Shown: positions 25,528 through 35,772 of the stretch, in pieces
Layout of the letters: each line of letters starts with the position of its first letter
How positions within the stretch are numbered: the first letter of the stretch is position 1
Assembly: GCF_016756615.1 (NCBI RefSeq)
Contig: NZ_AP023262.1
Span: forward strand, 4,155,501-4,219,500
Direction: 5' to 3'
From: Mesorhizobium sp. L-8-3
GTDB taxonomy: Bacteria; Pseudomonadota; Alphaproteobacteria; Rhizobiales; Rhizobiaceae
DNA length: 64,000 nt
The notes under the pieces: model-generated
Databases searched by the model: none
The model's input: the letters and a program-made list of their open reading frames with translations, nothing else
Told to the model about the DNA's origin: nothing
Made by a program: the position numbers and the translations under genes

Positions 25528-26453
25528 GGTCAGGACGGAATCGGGCGGGCGGCACGCGCTCCGGCCTGTTCGGTTTCTCCTATTCGGCGGAAGGTTACGT
25601 GCTGCCGCGGCTGTTGCGCCGGCCGGCCCGCCTTTTCGCGCGCCTGACCGAGGGCGACATCACGCCGCCGCGCTACTCCGCCACAATCATGACCGCCGCC
25701 TTCTTCGCCGCGACGGGGCTCTACGGCGCCTATATGGGCGGCCACATGCCCGAGCTGGTGCAGTCGGTCACGGCCCGCACCGGCTTCGCCGTCGACCAGA
25801 TGCGCGTGACCGGCCATCGCGAGACCTCCGAGATCGACATCCTCGAGCGGCTGGAGCTCGACGGCTGGACTTCGTTGATCGGCTTCGACGCCGAGGCGGC
25901 GCGGGCGCGGGTCGCCTCGCTGCCCTGGGTCGAGGTCGCCTCGGTGCGCAAGGTCTATCCGAATGCGCTCGAAGTTCAGATCGAGGAGCGCAAGCCTTTC
26001 GCCATCTGGCAGCATGGCCGCGAGCTTGCGGTCGTCGAGGCGTCGGGCCGGGTGATCGCGCCTTTCAACGGCGGCCGCCACATGGCGCTGCCGCTGGTGA
26101 TCGGGCAGGGCGCGGCCGAGGCCGGCCAGGAATTCGTCAAGAAGGTGAAGGCCTATCCCGAACTCGCGGCGCGCGTGAAGGGCTATATCCGCGTCGCCGA
26201 GCGGCGCTGGGATCTCAGGCTCGAGAACGGCGTCACCGTGAAGCTGCCCGAGCATGGCGAGGACGAGGCGATCAACGAGCTTCTGGCCATGGATCGCGAC
26301 AACGCGCTGTTGTCGCGCGACATCGCCGCGGTCGACCTGCGCTTGTCCGATCGCGTCGTCGTCCAGCTCACGCCCGAAGCCGCCGAGCGTCGGGCCGAAG
26401 CGGTCGCCGCCATGACGAAGGGGCGCAAGGCCAGGTCGGAGAAGAGGATATGA
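25515..26453 (+). CDS. ftsQ: Cell division protein FtsQ
   Basis: About 312 residues, bitopic: a basic cytoplasmic N-terminus, one membrane helix (about TIMTAAFFAATGLYGAYMG) and a periplasmic POTRA domain (VDQMRVTGHRETSEIDILERL). It links early and late divisome proteins. I chose the TTG at 25515 because GGAGGA lies six bases upstream; another TTG at 25494 is in frame but has no such site. It overlaps the end of ddl by 13 bases, and its own TGA overlaps the ftsA ATG. Confidence 0.92.
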   Translation: MSALRSGRNRAGGTRSGLFGFSYSAEGYVLPRLLRRPARLFARLTEGDITPPRYSATIMTAAFFAATGLYGAYMGGHMPELVQSVTARTGFAVDQMRVTGHRETSEIDILERLELDGWTSLIGFDAEAARARVASLPWVEVASVRKVYPNALEVQIEERKPFAIWQHGRELAVVEASGRVIAPFNGGRHMALPLVIGQGAAEAGQEFVKKVKAYPELAARVKGYIRVAERRWDLRLENGVTVKLPEHGEDEAINELLAMDRDNALLSRDIAAVDLRLSDRVVVQLTPEAAERRAEAVAAMTKGRKARSEKRI

Positions 26454-27757
26454 GCTGGCTCGGCGGTACGGCCAACAATGCCTCGCGCCGCTCCGGCGTG
26501 GTCACCGTGCTCGATGTCGGGTCGAGCAAGGTGTGCTGCGTCGTCGCCAGGCTCAAGCCGCAGGACGGCAGCCAGGTGCTCAAGGGGCGCACGCATCGCG
26601 CCCAGGTCATCGGCATCGGCCACCAGAAGTCGCAGGGCGTGAAATCCGGCGTGATCATCGAACTCGACCGCGCCGAGCAGGCGATCCGGCTGGCGGTCGA
26701 CGCGGCGGAGCGCATGGCCGGGCTCACGGTCGATTCGCTCATCGTCAATCTCACCGCCGGCCGCATGAAGAGCGAGACCTTCTCGGCCACCATCAATCTC
26801 GGCGGCCATGAGGCCGATGCCGGCGACATTGCCCGCGTGCTCGGCGCCGGCGCCAGGCAGGCGCTGAAATCCGAGCGCGACGTCGTCCATTCGCTCGCGA
26901 CCGGCTTCTCGCTCGACGGCGAGCGCGGCGTGCGCGATCCGAGCGGCATGATCGGCGACACGCTCGGCGTCGACATGCATGTGCTCACCGCCGACGCCGC
27001 GCCGCTGCGCAACCTCGAGCTCTGCGTCAACCGCTCGCATCTGTCGGTCGAGCGGCTGGTCGCCACGCCCTATGCGTCCGGCCTTGCCTCGCTGATCGAC
27101 GACGAACTCGAAATGGGCGCTGCCTGCATCGACATGGGCGGCGGCACCACCACGATGTCAGTCTTCTCCGACGGCAAGTTCGTGCATGCCGATTCCGTCC
27201 CGCTCGGCGGCAGCCATGTGACCATGGATCTCGCGCGCGGGCTGTCGACCCGGCTCGAAGATGCCGAGCGGCTGAAGGTCATGCACGGTTCGGCGCTGCC
27301 CGGCAGCGCCGACGACCGCGACGTCGTCACCGTGCAGCCGATCGGCGAGGATGCCGATGTGCCGCTGCAGATACCGCGTTCGGTCATGACGCGCATCATC
27401 CGCGCCCGCACCGAAGAGACGCTCGAGATCGTTCGCGACAGGCTGGCTGCATCCGGCTTCGGCAGCGCGGTCGGCCGCCGTGTCGTGCTGACGGGCGGCG
27501 CCGCGCAACTCGCCGGCCTGCCGGAGGCGGCGCGCCGCATCCTCGGCCGCAACGTTCGTATCGGCCGGCCGCTCGGCGTGGCCGGACTGCCCGAGGCGGC
27601 TAAGGGGCCGGCATTCTCGGCGGTCGTGGGGCTGCTCATCTATCCGCAGGTCGCTGCGTTCGAGACCAACCAGGCCAAGGGTGGTTTCAGGATGCGCATG
27701 ACGGGCACCGGGGGACGGTTCCAGCGCGTGAGTCAGTGGTTCAAGGACAGTTTCTAG
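26450..27757 (+). CDS. ftsA: Cell division protein FtsA
   Basis: A 435-residue actin-like ATPase that tethers FtsZ to the membrane. The phosphate-1 loop is VLDVGSSKVCCVVARL, the SHS2 region follows (GVKSGVIIELDRAEQAI), and the phosphate-2 loop is ACIDMGGGTTTMSVF. The C-terminus ends in an amphipathic stretch (FQRVSQWFKDSF), the membrane anchor. It starts within the ftsQ stop codon (ATGA). Confidence 0.95.
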   Translation: MSWLGGTANNASRRSGVVTVLDVGSSKVCCVVARLKPQDGSQVLKGRTHRAQVIGIGHQKSQGVKSGVIIELDRAEQAIRLAVDAAERMAGLTVDSLIVNLTAGRMKSETFSATINLGGHEADAGDIARVLGAGARQALKSERDVVHSLATGFSLDGERGVRDPSGMIGDTLGVDMHVLTADAAPLRNLELCVNRSHLSVERLVATPYASGLASLIDDELEMGAACIDMGGGTTTMSVFSDGKFVHADSVPLGGSHVTMDLARGLSTRLEDAERLKVMHGSALPGSADDRDVVTVQPIGEDADVPLQIPRSVMTRIIRARTEETLEIVRDRLAASGFGSAVGRRVVLTGGAAQLAGLPEAARRILGRNVRIGRPLGVAGLPEAAKGPAFSAVVGLLIYPQVAAFETNQAKGGFRMRMTGTGGRFQRVSQWFKDSF

Positions 27758-27808
27758 ACTAGGCGGCCGCAGCGGCGCAGCGGCAGGGAAAGGCAAAGGA
27801 CGAGGACA

Positions 27809-29479
27809 ATGACGATCAATCTGCAGAAGCCGGATATCACCGAGCTCAAGCCGCGCATCACCGTATTCGGTGTCGGCGGGGGCGGGGGCAATGCCGTGAA
27901 CAACATGATCACGGCGGGGCTGCGTGGCGTCGAGTTCGTGGTGGCCAATACCGATGCGCAGGCCCTCACCATGTCGAAGGCCGAGCGCCTGATCCAGCTC
28001 GGGGCGCATGTCACCGAAGGTCTCGGCGCGGGTTCCCAGCCCGAGGTCGGCCGCGCGGCCGCCGAGGAATGCATCGACGAGATCATGGACCATCTGTCCA
28101 ACACCCATATGTGCTTCGTCACCGCCGGCATGGGCGGCGGCACCGGCACGGGCGCTGCTCCGGTCGTGGCCCGCGCGGCGCGCGAGAAGGGCATCCTCAC
28201 CGTCGGCGTGGTCACCAAGCCGTTCCACTTCGAGGGCCAGCGCCGCATGAAGACGGCCGATGCCGGCATCGAGGAACTGATGAAGGCGGTCGATACGCTG
28301 ATCGTCATCCCGAACCAGAACCTCTTCCGCATCGCCAACGACAAGACCACCTTCGCCGACGCCTTCGCGATGGCCGACCAGGTGCTCTATTCGGGCGTCG
28401 CCTGCATCACCGACCTGATGGTCAAGGAAGGCCTCATCAACCTCGATTTCGCCGACGTCCGTTCGGTGATGCGCGAGATGGGCAAGGCGATGATGGGCAC
28501 CGGCGAAGCCTCGGGCGAGGGCCGCGCCATGGCCGCCGCCGAAGCGGCGATCGCCAATCCGCTGCTCGACGAGACCTCGATGAAGGGCGCCAAGGGCCTG
28601 CTGATCTCGATCACCGGCGGCCGCGACCTGACCCTGTTCGAGGTGGACGAGGCCGCGACCCGCATCCGCGAGGAAGTCGACCAGGACGCCAACATCATCC
28701 TCGGCGCCACCTTCGACGAGGAACTCGACGGCGTGATCCGCGTCTCGGTCGTCGCCACCGGCATCGACAAGGCGCTGGCCGACATCGTGCCGCAGCCGAT
28801 TCAGATCCGTCAGCAGCCGAAGCCGACGCAGCAGCAGCGTGCCGCCGATCCGCGCCCGGCGCAGCAGCCGATCGTCCAGGAGGCCCGCATGGAGCCGCGC
28901 GCCGCCGATCCGGTGGCCGAGGCGATCCGCATGGCCGAAACCAGTGCTGCCGAGATGGCGCAGCCGCGCGTCGCGCCGCAGCCGGCCGACGACTTCCGTC
29001 CGCAGAGCAAGCTGTTCCAGGCGCCCGCCGCCCCGGTCCAGCATGTGCAGCCGCAGCCCGCTCCGGCTCAGCCGGCTCCGGTCATGCAGCAGCGCGAAGC
29101 TCCCGCGCCGGCGCCCGCGCCCCGCATGCCGCGCGTCGAGGACTTCCCGCCGATGGTGAAGGCCGAGGTCGCGGCCGCCCAGGCACCGCGGCCGGCCGAG
29201 CCGGAGGACCGCGGTCCGATGGGGCTGCTGAAGCGTCTCACCAACGGCCTCACCCGCCGCGAGGAGGAGCCTGCCCGCCTGCAGCCCGCCCAGCCGCGCG
29301 AGCCGAAGCTGCGCCAGCCGGCTCCGGAGGCCCGCCGTCTCGCCCCGCAGGACGCGCAGATCTATGCGCCGCGCCGCGGCCAGCTCGACGAGCACGGGCG
29401 ACTCACCCCGCAGCCGCGCGCGGCCCAGGAGGACGATCAGCTCGAGATCCCGGCCTTCCTGCGCCGGCAAGCGAACTGA
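27809..29479 (+). CDS. ftsZ: Cell division protein FtsZ, long-linker form
   Basis: A 556-residue tubulin-like GTPase that forms the Z ring. The nucleotide loop GMGGGTGTG is at 107-115, the T7 loop is NLDFADVRSVM, and the core ends near 320. A 200-residue Pro/Gln/Ala-rich linker follows. The C-terminal peptide LEIPAFLRRQAN is the conserved FtsA-binding tail. The long linker is typical of FtsZ1 of Rhizobiales. A 51-base gap separates it from ftsA. Confidence 0.97.
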   Translation: MTINLQKPDITELKPRITVFGVGGGGGNAVNNMITAGLRGVEFVVANTDAQALTMSKAERLIQLGAHVTEGLGAGSQPEVGRAAAEECIDEIMDHLSNTHMCFVTAGMGGGTGTGAAPVVARAAREKGILTVGVVTKPFHFEGQRRMKTADAGIEELMKAVDTLIVIPNQNLFRIANDKTTFADAFAMADQVLYSGVACITDLMVKEGLINLDFADVRSVMREMGKAMMGTGEASGEGRAMAAAEAAIANPLLDETSMKGAKGLLISITGGRDLTLFEVDEAATRIREEVDQDANIILGATFDEELDGVIRVSVVATGIDKALADIVPQPIQIRQQPKPTQQQRAADPRPAQQPIVQEARMEPRAADPVAEAIRMAETSAAEMAQPRVAPQPADDFRPQSKLFQAPAAPVQHVQPQPAPAQPAPVMQQREAPAPAPAPRMPRVEDFPPMVKAEVAAAQAPRPAEPEDRGPMGLLKRLTNGLTRREEEPARLQPAQPREPKLRQPAPEARRLAPQDAQIYAPRRGQLDEHGRLTPQPRAAQEDDQLEIPAFLRRQAN

Positions 29480-29506
29480 ACGGTCACAGAACGGCCATGA
29501 CAGTTA

Positions 29507-29534
29507 ACGGGCGGGCGCGTCGGCGCCCGCCCGT
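29507..29534 (+). terminator. Strong hairpin after ftsZ
   Basis: A perfect 12-bp stem (ACGGGCGGGCGC / GCGCCCGCCCGT) with a GTCG loop starts 28 bases after the ftsZ stop. The following T content is modest (GTTCTGTTG), so it may attenuate rather than fully stop transcription into lpxC. Confidence 0.6.
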
Positions 29535-29759
29535 GTTCTGTTGAAAACACAGAAAAAACATCGGCTTGGCCCCTGTCGGCCAGTGGCTGCCGCCGTAACA
29601 TGGAGTAAGAAACCGTGATTTGGCGGGGTTCCGGCCGGCGACTATCTTCCGCACGAAAGCAAAAATGCCGGTGGCGGGTTGGGGAAGAGGTCCTGCCGGC
29701 AGACATCAAAGCCTGACAGCCGACGTCGCCCGACGATCCGGGTTTCTGCCGGACGGGCA

Positions 29760-30689
29760 ATGGGGGCCGACTTGTACGACCATCAGACCACGATCAAATC
29801 GCGTGTGTCCCTCTCGGGCATAGGCGTCCATAGCGGCAAGCCCGTGTCGGTCCATTTCAGCCCGGCCGACGCCGATACCGGTATCGTCTTCCACTGCCAG
29901 GGTCCGAACGGTGCCGTCGACATTCGCGCGCTGATCGCGGAAGTCGCAGCGACCGATCTCGCCACCGTGCTCGGCGATCTCGCAGGCGCCCATGTGGCGA
30001 CCGTCGAACACCTTATGGCCACGCTGCTCGGCCTCGGCATCGACAATGTCGCGATCGACATAGACGGGCGCGAGGTGCCGATCCTCGACGGCAGCGCGGC
30101 CCTCTTCGTTGACGCCTTGGAACAGGCCGGGATCGAGCGGCTTTCGGCCAAGCGCCGTTATATCCGCATCCTCAAGCCGGTCCGTCTCGACAATGGCGGC
30201 TCCTGGGCAGAGTTCCGGCCCTATGAGGGCACGCGATTCGAGGTGGAAATCGATTTCGAGACCCCGGCGATCGGGCGCCAGTCGCTGGCGATCGACCTCG
30301 ATGCCGAGACCTTCCGCCGCGAGATCGCTCGTGCGCGCACCTTCGGCTTCATGAAGGATGTCGAACGGCTGTGGGCCGCAGGCTACGCGCTCGGCTCGTC
30401 CCTCGAGAATTCCGTGGTCATCGGCGACGATCACCGCGTCATCAACATGGAAGGCTTGCGCTATCCCGACGAGTTCGTGCGCCACAAGACGCTTGACGCC
30501 GTAGGCGATCTGGCACTCGCCGGCTCCCGCTTCATCGGCTGCTTCCGGTCCTATCGCGGCGGCCACAAGCTGAACGCGACGGCGCTGCGCCGGCTGCTGG
30601 CCGACCATTCGGCCTACCAGATCGTGGAAGGTTCGGGGCGCGAGCGCTCCCGGCTCGGCGCATCGGCGCATCTGCCGTCGTCGCACTGA
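29760..30689 (+). CDS. lpxC: UDP-3-O-acyl-N-acetylglucosamine deacetylase
   Basis: A 309-residue zinc hydrolase that commits to lipid A synthesis. Zinc ligands are visible as H84 in TVEHLMA and H242/D246 in VRHKTLDAVGD; the catalytic H269 lies in RGGHKLN. The start at 29760 (MGADLYDHQTTIKSRV) is preferred to an in-frame ATG 81 bases upstream, because the family begins at about this point. The 280-base gap after ftsZ contains a hairpin and probably a separate promoter. Confidence 0.95.
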   Translation: MGADLYDHQTTIKSRVSLSGIGVHSGKPVSVHFSPADADTGIVFHCQGPNGAVDIRALIAEVAATDLATVLGDLAGAHVATVEHLMATLLGLGIDNVAIDIDGREVPILDGSAALFVDALEQAGIERLSAKRRYIRILKPVRLDNGGSWAEFRPYEGTRFEVEIDFETPAIGRQSLAIDLDAETFRREIARARTFGFMKDVERLWAAGYALGSSLENSVVIGDDHRVINMEGLRYPDEFVRHKTLDAVGDLALAGSRFIGCFRSYRGGHKLNATALRRLLADHSAYQIVEGSGRERSRLGASAHLPSSH

Positions 30690-30862
30690 TTCGCGATGTG
30701 ACGGGCCCCGTGGTCCGTGTCGTTCGGGCAACAATGGCGCGACTTTGCGAGGCTCGTGACGAATGTGGCGGCCATCGCCACAAAATAGCGCCATTGCGGG
30801 CTGATAGCGTTGCCGTGCCGTGGTGGGTATGATTAATGGCTGCCACACGCTAGCGATTTTCG

Positions 30863-31747
30863 ATGACGCCGGAGGGGCGGAAACCGATTATGTTTTTTGC
30901 CAATGCCGCCAAGTCGCGTCGGTGGGCGCTGCGTGCGCTGCCGGTGCTCGTGCTGCCGCTTTTCTCCGCGGGCTGCATGAGCGAACCGGACATCGATCTG
31001 GCCACTTATGTCGAGCGGACCGAGCCGGCTGACGCGCTCTACAACCAGGGCCTCGCCAATCTCGAAGCCGGGCGTCTGAAGGAAGCCACGAAGAAGTTCG
31101 ACGCGGTCGACCGTCAGCACCCCTATTCGGAATTCGCCCGCAAATCGATGGTGATGGGCGCTTTCGCCGAGTACCGGCAGGGCAATTATGACGAGGCGAT
31201 CAACGCCGGCAAGCGTTACGTCCAGCTCTATCCGTCGACCCCGGACGCTGCCTATGCGCAGTACATCGTCGGGCTTTCCTACTTCCGTCAGATTCGCGAC
31301 GTCACCCAGGACCAGAAAGAGTCGCGCCGCGCCATCGAGGCGATGGAAGAGGTCGTCAACCGCTGGCCCGAATCCGAATATGTCGACGACGCCAAGGCCA
31401 AGATCCGCTTCGCCCGCGACCAGCTCGCCGGCAAGGAGATGCAGATCGGGCGCTACTATCTGGAGCGCCGCGAATATCTCGCCTCGATCAAACGCTTCCG
31501 CTACGTGGTCGAGCAGTATCCCAACACACGCCATGTCGAGGAGGCGCTGGCGCGCCTGACCGAAGCCTACTACGCCATGGGCCTGACTTCGGAGGCGCAG
31601 ACCGCCGCCGCCGTGCTCGGCCACAACTTCCCGGACAGCCAGTGGTACGCCGATTCCTACAAGCTCCTGCAGAGCGGCGGCCTGGAGCCGCGTGAGAATG
31701 CGGGCTCGTGGATATCCAAGGCCGGGTCGCTGATCCTCGGCACGTGA
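30863..31747 (+). CDS. bamD: Outer membrane assembly lipoprotein BamD
   Basis: About 294 residues. It has a lipoprotein signal with lipobox LFSAGC, then TPR-like helices (ADALYNQGLANLEAGRLKEATKKFDAVDRQHPYSEFARKSM). It is part of the BAM machine that inserts beta-barrel proteins in the outer membrane. A second ATG at 30890 (MFFANAAKSRRW) is equally plausible and gives a more normal signal peptide. It lies between lpxC and recN as in other rhizobia. Confidence 0.93.
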   Translation: MTPEGRKPIMFFANAAKSRRWALRALPVLVLPLFSAGCMSEPDIDLATYVERTEPADALYNQGLANLEAGRLKEATKKFDAVDRQHPYSEFARKSMVMGAFAEYRQGNYDEAINAGKRYVQLYPSTPDAAYAQYIVGLSYFRQIRDVTQDQKESRRAIEAMEEVVNRWPESEYVDDAKAKIRFARDQLAGKEMQIGRYYLERREYLASIKRFRYVVEQYPNTRHVEEALARLTEAYYAMGLTSEAQTAAAVLGHNFPDSQWYADSYKLLQSGGLEPRENAGSWISKAGSLILGT

Positions 31748-31765
31748 CCTGATTCGACTTCGTCG

Positions 31766-33442
31766 ATGCTGGCGCATCTGTCGATCCGCGATATCGTCCT
31801 GATCGAACGGCTGGATATCGATTTTTCCGCCGGCCTTTCGGTGCTGACCGGCGAGACGGGCGCCGGCAAGTCCATCCTTCTCGATTCTCTGTCGCTGGCG
31901 CTCGGCGCGCGCGGCGACGCCTCGCTGGTGCGCCACGGGGCGACCCAGGGCCAGGTGACGGCGGTGTTCGACGTGCCGCGCAACCATCCAGCGCGCAGTC
32001 TCCTGTCCCAGAACGCGATCGACGACGACGGCGAGATCATCCTGCGCCGGGTGCAGACGTCGGACGGCCGCACCCGCGTCTTCGTCAATGACCAGGCCTC
32101 GAGCGTCTCGCTGATGCGCGATGTCGGCCGGGCCCTGGTCGAGATCCACGGCCAGCACGACGACCGCGCTCTGGTCGACGCCGGCGCGCACCGTGAGCTG
32201 CTCGATGCCTTCGGCGGCCATGCCGGCGATGCCGCGATCACGGCGGAAGCTTGGCGGAGCTGGCGTTCGGCCGAGCAGGAGCTGAAGAAGCACCGCGCCA
32301 GGGTCGAGGCGGCGGCGCGCGAGGCCGACTATCTGCGTGCCTCGCTCGCCGAACTGTCGAAGCTCGATCCGCAGCCGGGCGAAGAGACCGAACTTGCCGA
32401 GAGCCGCGCCGCCATGATGCGGGCGGAAAAGATCGCTGCCGACATCAACGACGCCAACGAGGTGCTGTCCGGATCGTCGGCGCCGTCGCCGCTGCTCGCC
32501 AGCCTCATGCGACGCCTGCAGCGCAAGGCCGGTGAGGCACCGGGGCTGCTCGACGATGCGCTCAAGGCGCTCGACGACGCACTGATCGCCCTCGACGCGG
32601 CGCAGTCGAGCGTGGCCGCCGCGCTGCGCGCCACCGAATACGACCCGCACAAGCTCGAGCGGACCGAAGAGCGGCTGTTCGCGCTGCGCGCGGCTGCGCG
32701 CAAGCACTCCGTACCGGTCGACAATCTGGCGCGGTTGCGCGACACCATGGCCGCCGACCTTGCCGATCTCGATGCGGGCGAAGAGCGGCTGCATGTCATG
32801 GAGAAGCAGGCCGCCACTGCGCGCGACGTCTATGACGAACTCGCCGCGCGTCTCTCCGAGAAGCGCAAGGCCGCGGCGGCGGTGCTGGCGCGCGCCGTGA
32901 TGGCGGAGCTTCCCGCCCTGAAGCTCGAACGCGCGGAGTTCATCGTCGAATTCACCAGCGATGCCGAGAACCGCGCGGAGGAGGGGATCGACCAGATCGA
33001 GTTCTGGGTGCGGACAAATCCCGGCACGCGGCCCGGTCCGATGATGAAGGTCGCTTCCGGCGGCGAGCTCTCGCGATTCCTTCTGGCGCTGAAGGTGGCT
33101 CTCGCCGATCGCGGCTCCGCCCCGACCCTGGTCTTCGACGAGATCGACACGGGCGTCGGCGGCGCCGTGGCGGATGCCATCGGCCAGCGGCTCGCGCGGC
33201 TGTCGCAACGCGTCCAGGTGCTGTCGGTGACGCATGCGCCGCAGGTCGCGGCCCGTGCCCATACGCACTATCTGATCTCGAAGTCCGGGGGCACGGACAG
33301 GGTCGCGACCGGGGTGGCCGAAATGGACCGCGGCGCCCGCCAGGAGGAGATCGCGCGCATGCTGGCCGGCGCCACCATCACCGACGAAGCGCGTGCCGCC
33401 GCCGACCGCCTGCTGCGCGAGAACACGGCTGCCGCCGAGTGA
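31766..33442 (+). CDS. recN: DNA repair protein RecN
   Basis: A 558-residue SMC-like ATPase for double-strand break repair. Walker A is LTGETGAGKSILLDSL near residue 28, and the following DIDFSAGLSVL region is typical. A long coiled-coil middle (about 160-360) follows, then the C-terminal ABC signature KVASGGELSRFLLALKV and Walker B TLVFDEIDTGVGG. It starts 18 bases after bamD. Confidence 0.96.
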   Translation: MLAHLSIRDIVLIERLDIDFSAGLSVLTGETGAGKSILLDSLSLALGARGDASLVRHGATQGQVTAVFDVPRNHPARSLLSQNAIDDDGEIILRRVQTSDGRTRVFVNDQASSVSLMRDVGRALVEIHGQHDDRALVDAGAHRELLDAFGGHAGDAAITAEAWRSWRSAEQELKKHRARVEAAAREADYLRASLAELSKLDPQPGEETELAESRAAMMRAEKIAADINDANEVLSGSSAPSPLLASLMRRLQRKAGEAPGLLDDALKALDDALIALDAAQSSVAAALRATEYDPHKLERTEERLFALRAAARKHSVPVDNLARLRDTMAADLADLDAGEERLHVMEKQAATARDVYDELAARLSEKRKAAAAVLARAVMAELPALKLERAEFIVEFTSDAENRAEEGIDQIEFWVRTNPGTRPGPMMKVASGGELSRFLLALKVALADRGSAPTLVFDEIDTGVGGAVADAIGQRLARLSQRVQVLSVTHAPQVAARAHTHYLISKSGGTDRVATGVAEMDRGARQEEIARMLAGATITDEARAAADRLLRENTAAAE

Positions 33443-33527
33443 GTGGCAGGAGCTATCTCGCCGCCTCTTGAATCCTGTCGCGACCGGCGATCATAGTTCC
33501 GACGACCGCCATTTCCGGATTCGCCCT

Positions 33528-35684
33528 ATGAGCCTCGCGCCGAAGCCCGTCGATCAACTCACGCCCGAAGAGGCGGCCGAAGAACTCGCCCGACTCGCCG
33601 CCGAGATCGCCGAACATGATCGGCACTACCACCGCGAAGACGCCCCGGTGATCTCCGACGCCGACTATGATGCGCTGCGGATTCGCAATGCGGAAATCGA
33701 AGCGCGCTTTCCCGTACTGGTGCGTGACGATTCGCCGTCGCAGAAGGTGGGAGCCGCACCGGCGGCGACCTTCAGCCAGGTCGTGCATGCGCGGCCGATG
33801 CTGTCGCTGGACAACGTCTTCTCCGATGACGATGTGCGCGATTTCGTCGCCAGCGTGCGGCGCTTTCTCGCCTATCCTCCCGACCACGAGCTGGTCTTCA
33901 CCGCCGAGCCCAAGATCGACGGCCTGTCGATGTCGCTGCGCTACGAGCGCGGCCGGCTGGTGACGGCGGCGACGCGCGGCGACGGCACGACAGGTGAAAA
34001 CGTCACCGCCAACATCCGCACCATCAAGGAGATTCCCGAGCGCCTGCCGTCCGACGCCCCCGATGTCGTCGAGGTGCGGGGCGAGGTCTATATGCGTCGC
34101 GACGACTTCATGGAACTCAACCAGCGCATGGCCGAGACCGGCCGCGTCTTCGCCAATCCGCGCAACTCGGCCGCCGGAAGCCTGCGCCAGCTCGATCCCG
34201 AGATCACCAGGTCGAGACCGTTGCGCTTTTTCGCCTATGCCTGGGGCGAGACGAGCGAGCCCCTGGGCAAAACCCAGTATGACGTGGTCAGGCGCTTCGG
34301 CGACTGGGGGTTCCGCATCAACGACAGGATGGCCCGTTGCGGGTCGGTCGAAGAGCTCCTTGCCCGCTATCACGCCATCGAGGCCGAGCGCGCCGAGATC
34401 CCCTACGACATCGACGGCGTCGTCTACAAGGTCGACCGGCTCGACCTGCAGGAGCGGCTGGGCTTCCGCTCACGCAGCCCGCGCTGGGCGACGGCGCACA
34501 AATTCGCTGCCGAGAAGGCCATGACGGTGCTCACCGGCATAGACATCCAGGTCGGCCGCACCGGAGCCCTGACGCCGGTGGCACGGCTGGAACCGGTGAC
34601 CGTCGGCGGTGTGGTCGTCACCAACGCGACGCTGCACAATGAGGACTATATAAGGGGCATCGGCAATAACGGCCTGCCGATCCGCGAGGGACGCGATATC
34701 CGCGTCGGCGACACCGTGATCGTCCAGCGGGCCGGCGACGTCATTCCGCAGATTCTCGACATCGTCCCGGAAAAGCGGCCAGCCGAATCCCGGCCCTATG
34801 TCTTTCCCGACCGTTGTCCGGCCTGCGACAGCCATGCGGTGCGTGAAGACGGCGAGGCGGTGCGGCGCTGCACGGGCGGCCTGATCTGCCCGGCCCAGGC
34901 CGTCGAGCGGCTCAGACATTTCGTGTCGCGCAACGCCTTCGACATCGAGGGGCTCGGCGAAAAGCAGATCGAGTTCTTCTTCAGTTCCGAGGATCCGGCG
35001 CTATCGGTTCGCGCCCCCGCCGACATCTTCACCCTGAAGGCGCGGCAGGAAAATTCGCTGACCAAGCTCGAAAATGTCGACGGTTTCGGCACCGTCTCGG
35101 TGCGCAAGCTGTTCGCGGCAATCGACGAGCGCCGTAACATCGAGTTCTCGCGTTTCCTCTACGCGCTCGGCATCCGTCACATCGGCGAGACCAACGCCAA
35201 GCGGCTTGCGCGTCATTTCGTGAGTTTCGCCGCACTGGTCGAAGCCGGCAAGTCGGCCGAGATCCCGGTGGAGAAAGGCGACAAGGGCAACGTCGCCTGG
35301 CAGGAGATCAACGGGGTCAACGGTATCGGGGCGACCGTGGCCGAGGCCGTCGTCGAGTTCTTCGGCGAGCAGCATAATCTTGACGCAGTTGACGCGCTGC
35401 TGGCCGAGGTGACGGTGCTCGACGAGGAGCGCGTCGGTGATGTGTCTTCACCTGTCAGCGGCAAGACGGTTGTCTTCACCGGCGCGCTGGAGCGCATGTC
35501 GCGCGACGAGGCCAAGGCCATGGCGGAGCGGCTGGGCGCCAAGGTCGCCGGATCGGTGTCGAAAAAGACCGACCTCGTCGTGGCCGGCCCGGGCGCCGGT
35601 TCCAAGCTCAAGCAGGCGACGGAACTAGGCATCGAAGTGATCGACGAAAACCAGTGGTTCGAGAGAGTGGGACCAAGCCTCTGA
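33528..35684 (+). CDS. ligA: NAD-dependent DNA ligase
   Basis: A 718-residue enzyme with all LigA modules. The Ia domain is HYHREDAPVISDADYDALR and the adenylated lysine is in EPKIDGLS (K129). An OB fold, a four-cysteine zinc finger (CPACDSHAVR...RCTGGLICPAQ), helix-hairpin-helix repeats and a C-terminal BRCT domain (GKTVVFTGALERMSRDEAKAMAERLGAKV) follow. The ATG at 33528 matches the family start; an upstream GTG-type extension overlaps recN and is not used. Confidence 0.97.
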   Translation: MSLAPKPVDQLTPEEAAEELARLAAEIAEHDRHYHREDAPVISDADYDALRIRNAEIEARFPVLVRDDSPSQKVGAAPAATFSQVVHARPMLSLDNVFSDDDVRDFVASVRRFLAYPPDHELVFTAEPKIDGLSMSLRYERGRLVTAATRGDGTTGENVTANIRTIKEIPERLPSDAPDVVEVRGEVYMRRDDFMELNQRMAETGRVFANPRNSAAGSLRQLDPEITRSRPLRFFAYAWGETSEPLGKTQYDVVRRFGDWGFRINDRMARCGSVEELLARYHAIEAERAEIPYDIDGVVYKVDRLDLQERLGFRSRSPRWATAHKFAAEKAMTVLTGIDIQVGRTGALTPVARLEPVTVGGVVVTNATLHNEDYIRGIGNNGLPIREGRDIRVGDTVIVQRAGDVIPQILDIVPEKRPAESRPYVFPDRCPACDSHAVREDGEAVRRCTGGLICPAQAVERLRHFVSRNAFDIEGLGEKQIEFFFSSEDPALSVRAPADIFTLKARQENSLTKLENVDGFGTVSVRKLFAAIDERRNIEFSRFLYALGIRHIGETNAKRLARHFVSFAALVEAGKSAEIPVEKGDKGNVAWQEINGVNGIGATVAEAVVEFFGEQHNLDAVDALLAEVTVLDEERVGDVSSPVSGKTVVFTGALERMSRDEAKAMAERLGAKVAGSVSKKTDLVVAGPGAGSKLKQATELGIEVIDENQWFERVGPSL

Positions 35685-35772
35685 ACAGGGCCGATCATTT
35701 TTGCTGATAGCATCCTCAAGGGAATTCGTGTGACAGGGCAGGTGGGTCCACCTAGTCTTTCCCGGATACATC

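Noticed and set aside
27158..29470. A 770-codon open frame antisense to ftsZ and the end of ftsA
   Set aside because: GC-rich codon bias in the sense genes keeps the complementary frame open; its translation is low-complexity His/Arg/Gly/Asp-rich and resembles no protein.
30833..33268. An 811-codon open frame antisense to bamD and recN
   Set aside because: Shadow of two confidently assigned genes, with no motif or ribosome site.
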